Assembly (NCBI GenBank): GCA_023387295.1
Contig: JAEWIG010000168.1
Span: forward strand, 1-14,735
Length of the DNA: 14,735 nucleotides
DNA from: Bacillota bacterium
GTDB lineage: Bacteria > Bacillota > Bacilli > Bacillales > Cytobacillaceae
Direction: 5' to 3'
The notes beneath the pieces were generated by a model. That model did no database searches and had not been told where the DNA came from. It saw nothing but the letters and a program-made list of their open reading frames with translations. Positions 1 to 7,003 of the stretch are shown here, in pieces. The position numbers and the translations under genes were made by a program. Position 1 is the first letter of the stretch; every line of letters starts with the position of its first letter.

Positions 1-273
1 ATCTCAATGACCAGAGCAATTGAAACAGCTAAACAGCTACGAGAGCGCCTTAATCTATTAAAAACATTAGCCAATACAAAAAAGCGAGATTATCAGGTTC
101 ACCATCACTCAGGTGCCATATTAGAGCAAATCGCTTTGTTTGATCCAGCAGAATATCGGAAACAAGCTGAAAAGCTAAGTCGTCAAGTGGAGTTGCTATC
201 GAGCCGAATTGACAAAGTGAATTATACCGTTGAAATTGATGTCCCGTTAGCAAGTAAATATTTAGAGGCATAG
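1..273 (+). CDS. C-terminal part of a DIP1984-like coiled-coil protein (5' end outside window)
   Basis: The reading frame is open from the first base, so this is probably the 3' end of a longer gene, although the ATG at position 7 could in principle start an 88-residue protein. No ribosome binding site can be assessed because only six bases precede that ATG. The visible part is highly charged and helical, with heptad-like leucines (QLRERLNLLKTLA, then EKLSRQVELLSSRIDKVNYT). Its order, a helix, a short basic Arg/Asp/Tyr stretch, a second helix and an 'I-x-x-x-N-x-T' ending, resembles the C-terminal half of DIP1984-family proteins, which are small helical proteins of unknown function about 150 residues long. 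That resemblance is from memory and moderate. No catalytic residues are recognised. Confidence 0.5.
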   Translation: MSMTRAIETAKQLRERLNLLKTLANTKKRDYQVHHHSGAILEQIALFDPAEYRKQAEKLSRQVELLSSRIDKVNYTVEIDVPLASKYLEA

Positions 274-465
274 CCAGCTTTGAGGGTATTTGATCACAAT
301 TATGGCGTTTGCGCATAATCGGGCATGTAAGTTTTGCCAGTTGAAAGGCGCTGCGAATTTGCTCCAAATACCTTCATGGGTGCTTATGCACCATTTTAGT
401 AGGGAAGTGTTAGCGACCCTTATCTTTGTGGGTAACAAAGGAACTAGTGATTTTTTCAAATCGTG

Positions 466-524
466 AAGCGAACGGAATCGTTTTACGCTTATCGAATTTA
501 CGTATCACGCTTAACGAACGGAAT
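466..524. repeat. Degenerate direct and inverted repeats (CGAACGGAAT / ACGCTTA)
   Basis: The decamer CGAACGGAAT occurs twice, at 469-478 and 515-524, 46 bases apart. Between them ACGCTTA occurs twice (485-491 and 507-513), followed by TCGAA and ACGAA. The left copy can fold as AAGCG-AACG, loop GAAT, CGTT, bulge TTA, CGCTT (466-490). This could be a remnant of a small interspersed repeat, but only one locus is visible, so a family cannot be shown. Confidence 0.4.
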
Positions 525-583
525 AGACTCCTAATTTTTTTAAAAAAAGAATGCTACGTTCCCTACTATTTCTTGTATAAAAC

Positions 584-664
584 AAAATCGTCGTCGGATT
601 TATTGAGCAAGCCATGACCTACGAAGTAATCACCAGCGCAGTGAAATGAAGCCGACGACATTTT
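584..664. repeat. Long-looped inverted repeat
   Basis: AAAAT-C-GTCGTCGG at 584-597 is complementary to CCGACGAC-ATTTT at 652-664, giving thirteen pairs with one bulged C. The loop of 54 bases has only weak internal pairing. It could be a large-loop terminator or a structured RNA. The T-run lies inside the stem rather than after it, so termination is doubtful. Confidence 0.4.
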
Positions 665-803
665 ACATATATAGTTGGGGGCAGCCGCTCATGATTGTTT
701 TTGGTGTTATGATTCGAATGATTCGCTAGATTTTTTTAATCATCAATGATTGAATATTATGATAAAACAAAAACTATTGGTTGAATGGGGGAATAATGTA
801 CAC

Positions 804-1772
804 ATGTCAAACGTTCCATCTATCTTAAAAAATGTAAGGATTCCTGTCATCGGTTCACCGCTTTTCATTATTAGTAATCCAAAGCTTGTGATTGAGCAAT
901 GTAAGGCAGGGATTGTTGGTTCGATGCCTGCGCTAAATGCAAGACCCGCCTCACAGCTAGATGAATGGCTCGCAGAAATTACGGAAGAGCTGGCTGCTTA
1001 CAATGCACAGAATCCAGACCGTCCAGCGGCACCGTTTGCGATCAATCAAATTGTTCATAAGTCGAATGATCGTCTTCAACATGATATGGAAATGTGTGTA
1101 AAATATAAGGTTCCAATTATTATTACGTCTTTAGGAGCTCGGGAAGAAATTAATGAAGCTGCTCATAGTTATGGAGGGATTGTTTTACACGATGTGATTA
1201 ATAATAAGTTTGCCCATAAAGCGATTGAAAAAGGGGCAGATGGTTTAATTGCTGTTGCGGCTGGTGCTGGTGGTCATGCGGGTGTTAAGAGTCCATTTGC
1301 GCTTATTCAAGAAATCCGTCAGTGGTTTAATGGTCCGCTTGCTTTAGCCGGTTCCATTGCAAGTGGAAACGCGATTCTTGCAGCGCAAGCAGTTGGCGCT
1401 GATTTCGCTTATATTGGCTCGCCGTTTATTGCGACACATGAGGCGAGGGCAGCAGAGGATTATAAGCAGGCGATTGTCGATTGTAACTCTGATGATATCG
1501 TTTATAGCAATCTATTCACTGGCGTTCATGGGAATTATTTAGCTCCTTCTATTCGAGCGGCTGGGTTAGATCCAAATGCACTGCCTGAAAGTGACCCATC
1601 CAAAATGAACTTTGGCGGAGATGTGAAGGCCTGGAAGGATATTTGGGGAAGTGGCCAAGGAATTGGTGTGATTGACAAGAGGATGAGCACAGCTGAATAT
1701 GTTGATAAACTTCAGCAGGAGTATATGGCTGCAAGAGAAAGCTTGTTGAAAAATAGTCAGGTGTTTGTTTAA
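804..1772 (+). CDS. Nitronate monooxygenase-type FMN flavoprotein
   Basis: The product is a 322-residue TIM-barrel flavoenzyme of the nitronate monooxygenase (formerly 2-nitropropane dioxygenase) family, which oxidises alkyl nitronates using FMN and oxygen. It is likely cytoplasmic, with no signal peptide. The N-terminal strand ends in 'PVIGSPLFIISNP'. The glycine-rich motif G-A-G-G-H-A-G at residues 154-160, with the family's His, sits in the FMN-phosphate and active-site region. 'LALAGSIASGNAILAAQAVGADFAYIGSPF' supplies the second phosphate-binding stretch and the usual GAD. I chose the ATG at 804 because the protein alignment begins there and GGGGGA lies 11 bases upstream. An in-frame ATG at 750 would add 18 residues without a ribosome binding site. 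FabK-like enoyl reductases share the fold, but the length and sequence suit nitronate monooxygenase better. The gene stands alone, so its physiological substrate is unknown. Confidence 0.9.
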   Translation: MSNVPSILKNVRIPVIGSPLFIISNPKLVIEQCKAGIVGSMPALNARPASQLDEWLAEITEELAAYNAQNPDRPAAPFAINQIVHKSNDRLQHDMEMCVKYKVPIIITSLGAREEINEAAHSYGGIVLHDVINNKFAHKAIEKGADGLIAVAAGAGGHAGVKSPFALIQEIRQWFNGPLALAGSIASGNAILAAQAVGADFAYIGSPFIATHEARAAEDYKQAIVDCNSDDIVYSNLFTGVHGNYLAPSIRAAGLDPNALPESDPSKMNFGGDVKAWKDIWGSGQGIGVIDKRMSTAEYVDKLQQEYMAARESLLKNSQVFV

Positions 1773-1831
1773 GGATCTGTTCTTAGATATTGTTGCTTTA
1801 ATTCGCAAAAAGTTTAATGAAATTCTTTCGA

Positions 1832-1882
1832 GAAAGAGAAAAGGATGTAACTCTGTAAATGACAGAATTACATCCTCTTTCT
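1832..1882. terminator. Hairpin between convergent genes, probable bidirectional terminator
   Basis: AGGATGTAACTCTGT (1842-1856) pairs with ACAGAATTACATCCT (1862-1876) with one mismatch and a five-base loop. The flanking GAAAGAG and CTCTTTC can extend the stem around a bulge. The hairpin separates the flavoprotein gene (+) from the cold-shock gene (-), which is the expected place for a shared terminator. The T-runs on both sides are interrupted. Confidence 0.65.
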
Positions 1883-1895
1883 AGGAAAAAGTTAA

Positions 1896-2096
1896 TTATC
1901 CTTTTTGAACGTTAGTTGCTTGAGGACCACGTTGTCCTGCTTCAACATCAAACGTTACTGGTTGACCTTCTTCTAAAGATTTGAATCCTTCGCCTTGGAT
2001 AGCTGAGAAATGTACGAATACATCTTCGCCACCTTCACGTTCGATAAATCCAAAACCTTTTTCTGAGTTAAACCATTTTACTGTACCTTTTTCCAT
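1896..2096 (-). CDS. csp: Cold-shock protein, CspA/CspD family
   Basis: This is a 66-residue single cold-shock domain, the full usual length. It binds single-stranded RNA and DNA and acts as an RNA chaperone. Both nucleic-acid-binding motifs are intact: RNP1 'KGFGFIE' at about residues 13-19 and RNP2 'VFVHFSAI' at about 26-33, along with the N-terminal 'GTVKWFN'. The C-terminal 'RGPQATNV' is typical of Bacillus Csp proteins. GGAGG lies eight bases before the ATG. A leader of about 100 bases separates the likely promoter from the start codon, as is usual for csp genes, where the leader controls cold induction. Which paralogue (CspB, C or D) it matches cannot be settled by eye. Confidence 0.95.
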   Translation of the reverse strand: MEKGTVKWFNSEKGFGFIEREGGEDVFVHFSAIQGEGFKSLEEGQPVTFDVEAGQRGPQATNVQKG

Positions 2097-2205
2097 TAGA
2101 AAAAACCTCCGTTGCGTAATCCGCGTTTATTACTATTCTTGTTCATTACATAAGACGAAAATCACAGATTTGCAACTTAGTAAAGTCAAAAATAACTTTG
2201 AAAAA

Positions 2206-2234
2206 ATAATAGCATAATCAAAAAAGAGTTTCAA
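2206..2234 (-). promoter_or_regulatory. SigA-type promoter of the cold-shock gene
   Basis: Read on the - strand, TTGAAA (2234-2229) and TATTAT (2211-2206) are separated by exactly 17 bases, a close match to the vegetative consensus. It would give a leader of about 100 bases before the csp start, which fits csp genes. A weaker candidate, TTGCAA-17-TATGTA, lies nearer the gene and would give a leader of about 40 bases. Confidence 0.6.
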
Positions 2235-2322
2235 CTAGATTTAGTAAGAAAAAAGTTGAGAAAATGTGGAAAATAAAATTAATGGTAGAACTAAGAAGCG
2301 TGTACAGAAGGGCTTTCCTTTT

Positions 2323-2356
2323 AGAGCATTTAGTTAGATATGCAGCTCTTTTTTTC
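2323..2356 (+). terminator. Weak hairpin with T-run
   Basis: AGAGC (2323-2327) and GCTCT (2345-2349) form a five-pair stem around a 17-base loop, followed by a run of seven T on the + strand. No + strand gene leads into it. It lies just past the stop of the - strand response regulator, where only the opposite orientation would be useful. Real function is uncertain. Confidence 0.25.
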
Positions 2357-2377
2357 TTTATGAGTCTGTATAATGAT

Positions 2378-3019
2378 TTACTCCACCAGCTGATTTTTAA
2401 CCGCGTAAAGTGCAGCCTGAGTTCGGTCGGAAAGCTCAAGCTTGGCTAACAAGTTGGAGACATGAGTTTTCACAGTTTTTTCAGTAATGAAAAGGGAGGA
2501 GGCAATTTCTTTATTGCTTTTTCCTTTGGCAATTTCTTTTAACACATCGAGCTCTCTTTTTGTTAATTCCTCTACTAATCTTCTTTCTTGCTTCCCTTTA
2601 ATGGATAGATTATTTAATAGATGTGATGTCGCTTTTGGGTGTAGCTGGTTTTCTCCGCTCATGATTTTTTTCAAGGAAGCAACAAGCTCGTCAGGCTGGA
2701 TATCTTTTAACTGGAATCCGGAGGCTCCCGCTTCTAGTGCTGGGATGACGTGATCTTGATCGGAAAAGCTCGTTAGCATCATAATTTTTATCTTGGGATG
2801 TTGTTGTTTGATGATTTTTGTCGCCTCGATTCCGTCCATTTCTGGCATGACTAAATCCATCAGGATAATATCAGGCTTGAGCATGTTGGCCAGTTCTACA
2901 GCATCCTTCCCATTTGCAGCTTCACCAATAATTTCAAGATCCTTTTGGGTTCGAAAAAAGAAGACAAGACCTTTCCTGACGACATGATGGTCATCTACGA
3001 TTAATACACGTATAGTCAC
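2378..3019 (-). CDS. yhcZ: NarL/LuxR-family response regulator (YhcZ-like)
   Basis: This 213-residue regulator has an N-terminal receiver domain (residues 3-120) and a C-terminal LuxR-type helix-turn-helix (about 148-208, 'LTKRELDVLKEIAKGKSNKEIA' onward). The acidic pair D9-D10, phospho-acceptor D55, T83 and K105 are all present, so it should be phosphorylated normally. I chose a GTG start because AAAGGAGGG lies at ideal spacing (eight bases) and the receiver strand 'TIRVLIVDD' begins there. The ATG further upstream would add 34 residues read from the end of the kinase gene. It is encoded just downstream of its probable partner kinase, as in the B. subtilis yhcYZ pair. The regulon is unknown. 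Confidence 0.88.
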   Translation of the reverse strand: MTIRVLIVDDHHVVRKGLVFFFRTQKDLEIIGEAANGKDAVELANMLKPDIILMDLVMPEMDGIEATKIIKQQHPKIKIMMLTSFSDQDHVIPALEAGASGFQLKDIQPDELVASLKKIMSGENQLHPKATSHLLNNLSIKGKQERRLVEELTKRELDVLKEIAKGKSNKEIASSLFITEKTVKTHVSNLLAKLELSDRTQAALYAVKNQLVE

Positions 3020-3080
3020 AATGTTACCCTCCTTTTGAGCGGAATGATGAATTGAACTTAAAACGGTCAAACAAACAGGG

Positions 3081-4199
3081 CTAAAGCGGAATCTGAATTT
3101 GGATTTCTGTCCCGCTTCCAATCCTGCTTGTTAATTGAAATTGGCCTCGCAACGCTTCAGTACGTGTTTTCATATTTCTTAAACCTAAAGATAGAATGGA
3201 AGAGTTCTCTTCGTATAGGAAACCGCAGCCTGTATCCTTAATGGTCATGATTACTTTATCTTTGTCAGTGTGAAAGAATAAAGCGACCTCTTTCGTGTCG
3301 GCATGCTTTTTACAATTGGCTAAGGCCTCTTGCCCGATTCGCCAGAGTGCTTCTTCTATTTTTCCGGTAAGACTAACTGCTCCTGTCACCTTTGTTTCTA
3401 TGCACAAGCCGAGCATTTCTGCATAGCTTCTCAATGAACTGACTAAGCCGTTTTCTAGACCAAGTGGGCGCAATTGCCAGATTAGTGCTCTCATTTCCCC
3501 AAGTGCATCCTGAGCTAAGTCCTGAATATAGCTGAATGTTTGTTTAACCTCTGCATCTTCTGTCATTTCAACGCCTGCTCTTGCAGTAAGGCTAAGGGAG
3601 AAAAGAAGCTGATTAACGGAATCATGAAGATCCCTTGCCAGTCGGTTACGCTCGGCAATAAGTGCTGTCTCTTGTTCACGTTTGGTTAAGTTGATGCGCT
3701 TTAACGCTGTTCCGATTTGGAAAGCGACTGCTTCGAGTAAAGCTAGCTCACTCTTCTGAAAATGTTTTTTGTTTGGCGACCCGACATTTAAGATGCCGAA
3801 CCGTTCCTGTCCAGCTCGGAGCGGAACGGTTGCATGATGAGTAAGTCCACAAGTCTGGCCAGCCTCATCTGCTAGGGCATCTTCAATTCGTTTACATTCG
3901 ATAATATTTGTTGCCTTATTCAATTTACGATTGTTGAATCTTTCAACGCACCAGCAATCACCGTGACACATTCTTCGTTTGTTTTCGTTTGTCAGAGCAG
4001 GTGGGAGAGCGACATCTGCTACGAGATGATTCCTACCATTTTCATCTATTAGAAAAATCCAACCCGTTTGCAAATCTGTTACATGAAGAAGCTTTTTCAA
4101 AACGCCGGAGAGAATAGTTGTTGTGTCCGTTCCTTCATTTAAAAGCTCAGCAATTTCTTTTAAAATACTAATATCTTCATATTTAGCTTCTTCGGACAT
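3081..4199 (-). CDS. yhcY: GAF-domain sensor histidine kinase (YhcY-like)
   Basis: This is a soluble sensor kinase of 372 residues with no membrane segment. Residues 8-165 form a GAF sensor domain. A HisKA_3 dimerisation helix follows with the phospho-acceptor in 'ARDLHDS' (His192), then an HATPase domain with N-box 'EALANCKKHA' and G-boxes 'DTGCGF' and 'GLGLRNM'-like 'SLGLRNMKTR'. The GAF domain carries a cysteine cluster, C-H-G-D-C-W-C at 78-84 plus C102 and C117, which could bind a metal, an iron-sulfur cluster or respond to redox. That is inference. I prefer the ATG at 4199 with GGAGG nine bases upstream; a TTG two codons earlier lies too close to it. It precedes the NarL-type regulator by 61 bases. 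Confidence 0.88.
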   Translation of the reverse strand: MSEEAKYEDISILKEIAELLNEGTDTTTILSGVLKKLLHVTDLQTGWIFLIDENGRNHLVADVALPPALTNENKRRMCHGDCWCVERFNNRKLNKATNIIECKRIEDALADEAGQTCGLTHHATVPLRAGQERFGILNVGSPNKKHFQKSELALLEAVAFQIGTALKRINLTKREQETALIAERNRLARDLHDSVNQLLFSLSLTARAGVEMTEDAEVKQTFSYIQDLAQDALGEMRALIWQLRPLGLENGLVSSLRSYAEMLGLCIETKVTGAVSLTGKIEEALWRIGQEALANCKKHADTKEVALFFHTDKDKVIMTIKDTGCGFLYEENSSILSLGLRNMKTRTEALRGQFQLTSRIGSGTEIQIQIPL

Positions 4200-4235
4200 T
4201 TCCAATTCCCTCCATCTCCTTGATGCTTATTGCCA

Positions 4236-4583
4236 TTATAACGTATTTCCTATCTGAATGAACTCGAGGATTTCTTGATTAGGTCCCTCGTAAAAGACTG
4301 TTTCCCAACCATTTTCGAGTTTATAAGGACCTTCTAGTCTTCGAATACGATTAAGCTTTTTAATGGCTTCATGCAGATCGTTCACCTCGAAACAAATATG
4401 AGTTGTTTTATCGTGTTCAGAGGTTTCGATTAATTCAAGCCTGATATCATCCGAGGTTAGAAAAACTATCTCTTCATTCATAAAAGAGAATCGGGTTTCG
4501 ATTTCGAGACCGAATATCTCTTGATAAAAGGTGGTGGACTCTTCAAGATTTTCAACTTCTATTCCATAATGATGAAACCGCAT
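4236..4583 (-). CDS. VOC-fold metalloenzyme, glyoxalase/dioxygenase superfamily
   Basis: The 115-residue product has two beta-alpha-beta-beta-beta units of the vicinal oxygen chelate fold. The four expected metal-ligand positions can be seen: His5 in 'HHYGIEV', Glu50 in 'IRLELIE', His62 in 'THICFEV' and Glu107 in 'EILEFIQ'. It could act as a lactoylglutathione-lyase-like or other metal-dependent enzyme. The substrate cannot be read from sequence. GGAGGT lies seven bases before the ATG. It begins 14 bases after the QueA-like gene and ends 36 bases before the kinase, so it is probably cotranscribed with both. Confidence 0.85.
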   Translation of the reverse strand: MRFHHYGIEVENLEESTTFYQEIFGLEIETRFSFMNEEIVFLTSDDIRLELIETSEHDKTTHICFEVNDLHEAIKKLNRIRRLEGPYKLENGWETVFYEGPNQEILEFIQIGNTL

Positions 4584-4597
4584 GTAAGCACCTCCAC

Positions 4598-5626
4598 TTA
4601 TAAAATTAAATTCATATCTCCGAACTCATGCCATAAATAACGGGATTTAATAGCTTCATCATAGGCACTACGTAAATATTGTTCAGATATAAAAGCAGAG
4701 AGCATATCGAGGTGGCTAGCCTTTGGTTCATGGAAGCCGGTCATGATTCCGTCTACGATTTTTAAAGGATAATGTGGGTGGATATAAAGATTTGTCATGC
4801 CAGAAAGAGCGTTATTTCGAGCGGCACTCTCGAGAGCGCGGACGACCGTTGTCCCGACTGCGATCACTTTTTTTCCGTTGGCTTTTGTTGCGAGAATCTT
4901 CTCCATTGTACGCTCGGAAATATGATATTCCTCATCATTATCTTCTGGTGAAGACTCAAACTCATCATCGAGCAAATAGCTTAATCCGGTATGCAATTGA
5001 ATATAATCGACCTGAACGCCTTCCTGCATGAGAGAAAACAGCAGCTCCCAGCTAAATGCCCGGCCAGCTGACGGCATTTCGACTGATCCCGGATGGCTCG
5101 CAAACACGGTTTGATAGTAATCTAACGCCCATGGTTGATTGATATATTCATAGCGAATCGGATCACCAAGAGAATAGATGGCATTGAATAAATCCGTTCC
5201 TTTTTTCGAAAATTGAATGGTCTTTAATGGAGAATCTCCCTTGTTTTCGATTACGGTTGCCGATAAATCTGATGAAAAATGTAGCGTATCACCTATGTTG
5301 ATGGGGTTTGCGATGATTAATGCATCCCATGAATCTTCGTTTCGGCGCCTTGCTAAACGGACTTCCACTTGTGGTGCCATTTGTTCCAGCTTTCTTAACC
5401 AATTCCCTTTTAAAACAGCGGGTATTGTTCGACTGTTATTTAAAATGATGAGATCACCGGGTTGCAGATAATTCATTAAGCGGTTGAAACGGTCGTGTTG
5501 GATTTCGCCTGTTGTCCGATTCAGCACCATCATCCTCACATGATCCCTTCTTAATCCTCGTTTTTCAGGAGGATGAGACGCATTTAGTTCATCTGGAAGG
5601 TAGAAATCCAATGATTTGATTGCCAT
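4598..5626 (-). CDS. QueA-like protein (AdoMet:tRNA ribosyltransferase-isomerase family), divergent paralogue
   Basis: QueA transfers the ribosyl part of AdoMet to preQ1-modified tRNA to make epoxyqueuosine. This 342-residue protein has the family length and framework: 'FDL/FYLPDEL' N-terminus, 'LQPGDLIILNNSRTIPA' (about 54-70), 'YQTVFASHPGS' (171-181), 'VIAVGTTVVRALE' (254-266) and 'GIMTGFHEPKASHLDML'. Several hallmark motifs differ. The usual A-A-P-T-A-G-L-H-F-T reads E-M-P-S-A-G-R-A-F-S (183-192). The usual LHVGLGTFRPV reads LHTGLSYLLDD (211-221). The HKMHSEYY region is replaced by an acidic loop then EEYHIS. It may therefore act on a different substrate from housekeeping QueA. Its start overlaps the dehydrogenase stop (TAATG), so the two are translationally coupled. 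Confidence 0.85.
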   Translation of the reverse strand: MAIKSLDFYLPDELNASHPPEKRGLRRDHVRMMVLNRTTGEIQHDRFNRLMNYLQPGDLIILNNSRTIPAVLKGNWLRKLEQMAPQVEVRLARRRNEDSWDALIIANPINIGDTLHFSSDLSATVIENKGDSPLKTIQFSKKGTDLFNAIYSLGDPIRYEYINQPWALDYYQTVFASHPGSVEMPSAGRAFSWELLFSLMQEGVQVDYIQLHTGLSYLLDDEFESSPEDNDEEYHISERTMEKILATKANGKKVIAVGTTVVRALESAARNNALSGMTNLYIHPHYPLKIVDGIMTGFHEPKASHLDMLSAFISEQYLRSAYDEAIKSRYLWHEFGDMNLIL

Positions 5627-6348
5627 TATGACTCATCTCCCTCAGATTGTGCCTCATATCGTTGCCCATTTGTCCCCTCAGATTTAGAAGATGCTAAGTG
5701 AAGAAAGATATCAACAACATCCTCTGGCTTCGCTAAAGGATAATCGCAATCGGGTACGGCTAAACGATGCATGTCTGTATCCATTTCACCGGGATCAACC
5801 ATGTTCACACGCACATTCGTATGACTTAACTCATCTGCCCATGTTTCGGTAAGACCTTCAACCGCAAATTTTGAAATACCGTATGCTCCCCAGCCAGCAT
5901 AGCCTGTATTGCCTGCTTCTGATGTTAAGTTAATAATCGAACCCTCGTTGCGCTCAAGCATCCCAGGAATGACTCTTCTTGTTACTAAAAATGTCGAAAC
6001 CGCATTAATCCTCAATACCTCTGAAAAGTCTTCTTCAGGATAATCGAGAAGCATAGGCATTGGACTTGGCCCTAGAATTGAAGCGTTATTAATCAACACA
6101 TCAATCCGTCCATAAGCATTCTCCGTTGTCGCAACGAATCGTTCCACATCCCTTGCGTTCGAAACATCAGCGGTAATGGCCAGCACTTCAGCACCTTTTG
6201 CCTCGGCTTCTTGCTTCACCTTTAGTAGCCCTTCTTCTGATCTCGCGCAAATCGAGAGTCTGGCTCCTTCCTTTGCAAATGCTAATGCCAACGCTCTTCC
6301 CAAACCTCTAGAAGCCCCAGTTATCATCACTACTTTATTGTTCATCAT
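5626..6348 (-). CDS. Short-chain dehydrogenase/reductase (classical SDR)
   Basis: This is a 240-residue Rossmann-fold NAD(P)-dependent oxidoreductase. Visible motifs are the cofactor loop T-G-A-S-R-G-L-G (10-17), D61 in 'ADVSN', N-N-A-S (87-90) and the catalytic tetrad N115, S143, Y156 and K160 ('YGISK'). Arg14 and Arg36 suggest a preference for NADP(H). The C-terminus is short and acidic. AAGGAG lies eight bases before the first of two adjacent ATGs. As first gene of a - strand run and coupled to the QueA-like gene, it may act in the same pathway, but the substrate cannot be inferred. Confidence 0.92.
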   Translation of the reverse strand: MMNNKVVMITGASRGLGRALALAFAKEGARLSICARSEEGLLKVKQEAEAKGAEVLAITADVSNARDVERFVATTENAYGRIDVLINNASILGPSPMPMLLDYPEEDFSEVLRINAVSTFLVTRRVIPGMLERNEGSIINLTSEAGNTGYAGWGAYGISKFAVEGLTETWADELSHTNVRVNMVDPGEMDTDMHRLAVPDCDYPLAKPEDVVDIFLHLASSKSEGTNGQRYEAQSEGDES

Positions 6349-6409
6349 CGTTTTCTCTCCTTTGAATAGTTGATATCCAAAGTATATCGAGGATTGACAA
6401 TTTTTCCCT

Positions 6410-6435
6410 CGTAGAAAAGCTTGAATGTTTCTACG
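6410..6435. promoter_or_regulatory. Perfect 8-base inverted repeat upstream of the dehydrogenase
   Basis: CGTAGAAA (6410-6417) and TTTCTACG (6428-6435) form a perfect inverted repeat with a ten-base spacer, about 60 bases before the dehydrogenase start. It could be an operator or an RNA hairpin. No strong T-run follows on either strand, so a terminator is less likely. A TATACT -10-like hexamer lies between it and the gene on the - strand, without a clear -35. Confidence 0.35.
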
Positions 6436-6498
6436 ACTTTTGATGGAGGAGATGCATGAATGAGGCTTTTATTGAAAAGTAGCTTTAGTTCCATATGT

Positions 6499-6525
6499 TT
6501 GGTTTAAGCTTCCTTATGGTAAAAT
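6499..6525 (+). promoter_or_regulatory. Possible promoter of the zinc-ribbon gene
   Basis: TTGGTT (6499-6504) and TAAAAT (6520-6525) are 15 bases apart, or 16 if TTTGGT is taken. The spacing is short and the match is modest. The element lies in the divergent region between the dehydrogenase and the small zinc-ribbon gene. Confidence 0.3.
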
Positions 6526-6552
6526 GGTTAAAAAGCTAATAAAGACTTAGTT

Positions 6553-6876
6553 GTGACACTTGATGCAAGGTATAGTATCGAATACAAAAATGTAAATACA
6601 AGAATCAAAGAATTTATAGATAACTTGGAAAGGTTAGATAATATGTCTACTAATGATAAGAATACTTTCAAAACATTTTCGTTTTCGGCTAATAAAAAAT
6701 GGCTTTCTCTTCCTAAGGATATACGAGAAATACTTGAGCGGAATGTTTGGTGTGGAAATTGTGGGGATGTAGTCCGAATCGAAAATTATACGGTAGAAGA
6801 AAACGGAGATACTCTTTGTTTAAAGGGGAAATGCGCTCAATGTGGCAAGGCGGTTGCAAGAGTCATAGAGGATTAA
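6553..6876 (+). CDS. Small zinc-ribbon protein of unknown function
   Basis: The protein has a helical N-terminal part and a C-terminal zinc ribbon with two C-x-x-C knuckles, 'VWCGNCGDV' and 'KCAQCGKAVARV', about 28 residues apart, which should bind one zinc. The start is uncertain. The GTG at 6553 gives 107 residues but has no ribosome binding site. The in-frame ATG at 6643 gives 77 residues and has GGAAAGG nine bases upstream. The extra N-terminal stretch reads like a genuine helix (IKEFIDNLERLDN), so I report the longer frame but regard the shorter one as quite possible. Similar small proteins of unknown function occur in Bacillus from memory. It ends at a strong terminator. Confidence 0.7.
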   Translation: MTLDARYSIEYKNVNTRIKEFIDNLERLDNMSTNDKNTFKTFSFSANKKWLSLPKDIREILERNVWCGNCGDVVRIENYTVEENGDTLCLKGKCAQCGKAVARVIED

Positions 6877-6933
6877 CGAAATAGTAAGGAATAAGTGAAG
6901 TAGACTTGATTGATCAAGGTGAATTTAAAATAG

Positions 6934-6986
6934 ATAGCTAAGTAGAATGTTTTTGATAAAAAATATTCTACCTAGCTATTTTTTTC
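6934..6986. terminator. Strong intrinsic terminator between convergent genes
   Basis: ATAGCTAAGTAGAAT (6934-6948) pairs with ATTCTACCTAGCTAT (6965-6979) with one mismatch, followed on the + strand by a run of seven T. It ends the zinc-ribbon transcript. On the - strand it sits just past the UvrC-like stop, with a weaker T-tract, and may serve both genes. Confidence 0.85.
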
Positions 6987-7003
6987 ACGCTTCTCCAAAA
7001 AAA

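Larger units (their letters stand above)
274..803. other. Gene-poor intergenic stretch with repeats and hairpins
   Basis: No convincing gene is seen in these 530 bases. A small hairpin at 379-392 (GGTGC, TTAT loop, GCACC) followed by ATTTTA could be a weak terminator for the upstream gene. A second hairpin lies at 424-440 (CTTTGT/ACAAAG), with a T-run about ten bases later. Positions 466-524 hold degenerate repeats built on CGAACGGAAT and ACGCTTA. Positions 584-664 hold a 13-pair inverted repeat with a 54-base loop. A 12-codon reading frame starts at 691 after a G-rich stretch (ATGATT repeats) and is probably not real. A short palindrome AATCAT-CA-ATGATT lies at 738-751, just before a possible -10 (TATTAT, 755-760) for the next gene, but no good -35 is seen. 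Confidence 0.5.

Noticed and set aside
426..617. 63-residue + strand reading frame in the first intergenic region
   Set aside because: It has no ribosome binding site, spans the repeats and A/T runs, and its predicted protein has no recognisable features.
2264..2449. 61-residue + strand reading frame near the cold-shock gene
   Set aside because: It has no ribosome binding site, overlaps the end of the response regulator in antisense and has an unnatural composition.
3020..3121. Upstream ATG that would lengthen the NarL-type regulator by 34 residues
   Set aside because: The extra residues are read from the 3' end of the kinase gene and do not belong to the receiver fold. The GTG at 3019 has a perfect AGGAGG at normal spacing.
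4774..5031. 85-residue + strand frame inside the QueA-like gene
   Set aside because: It lies opposite a well-supported family protein and lacks start signals.
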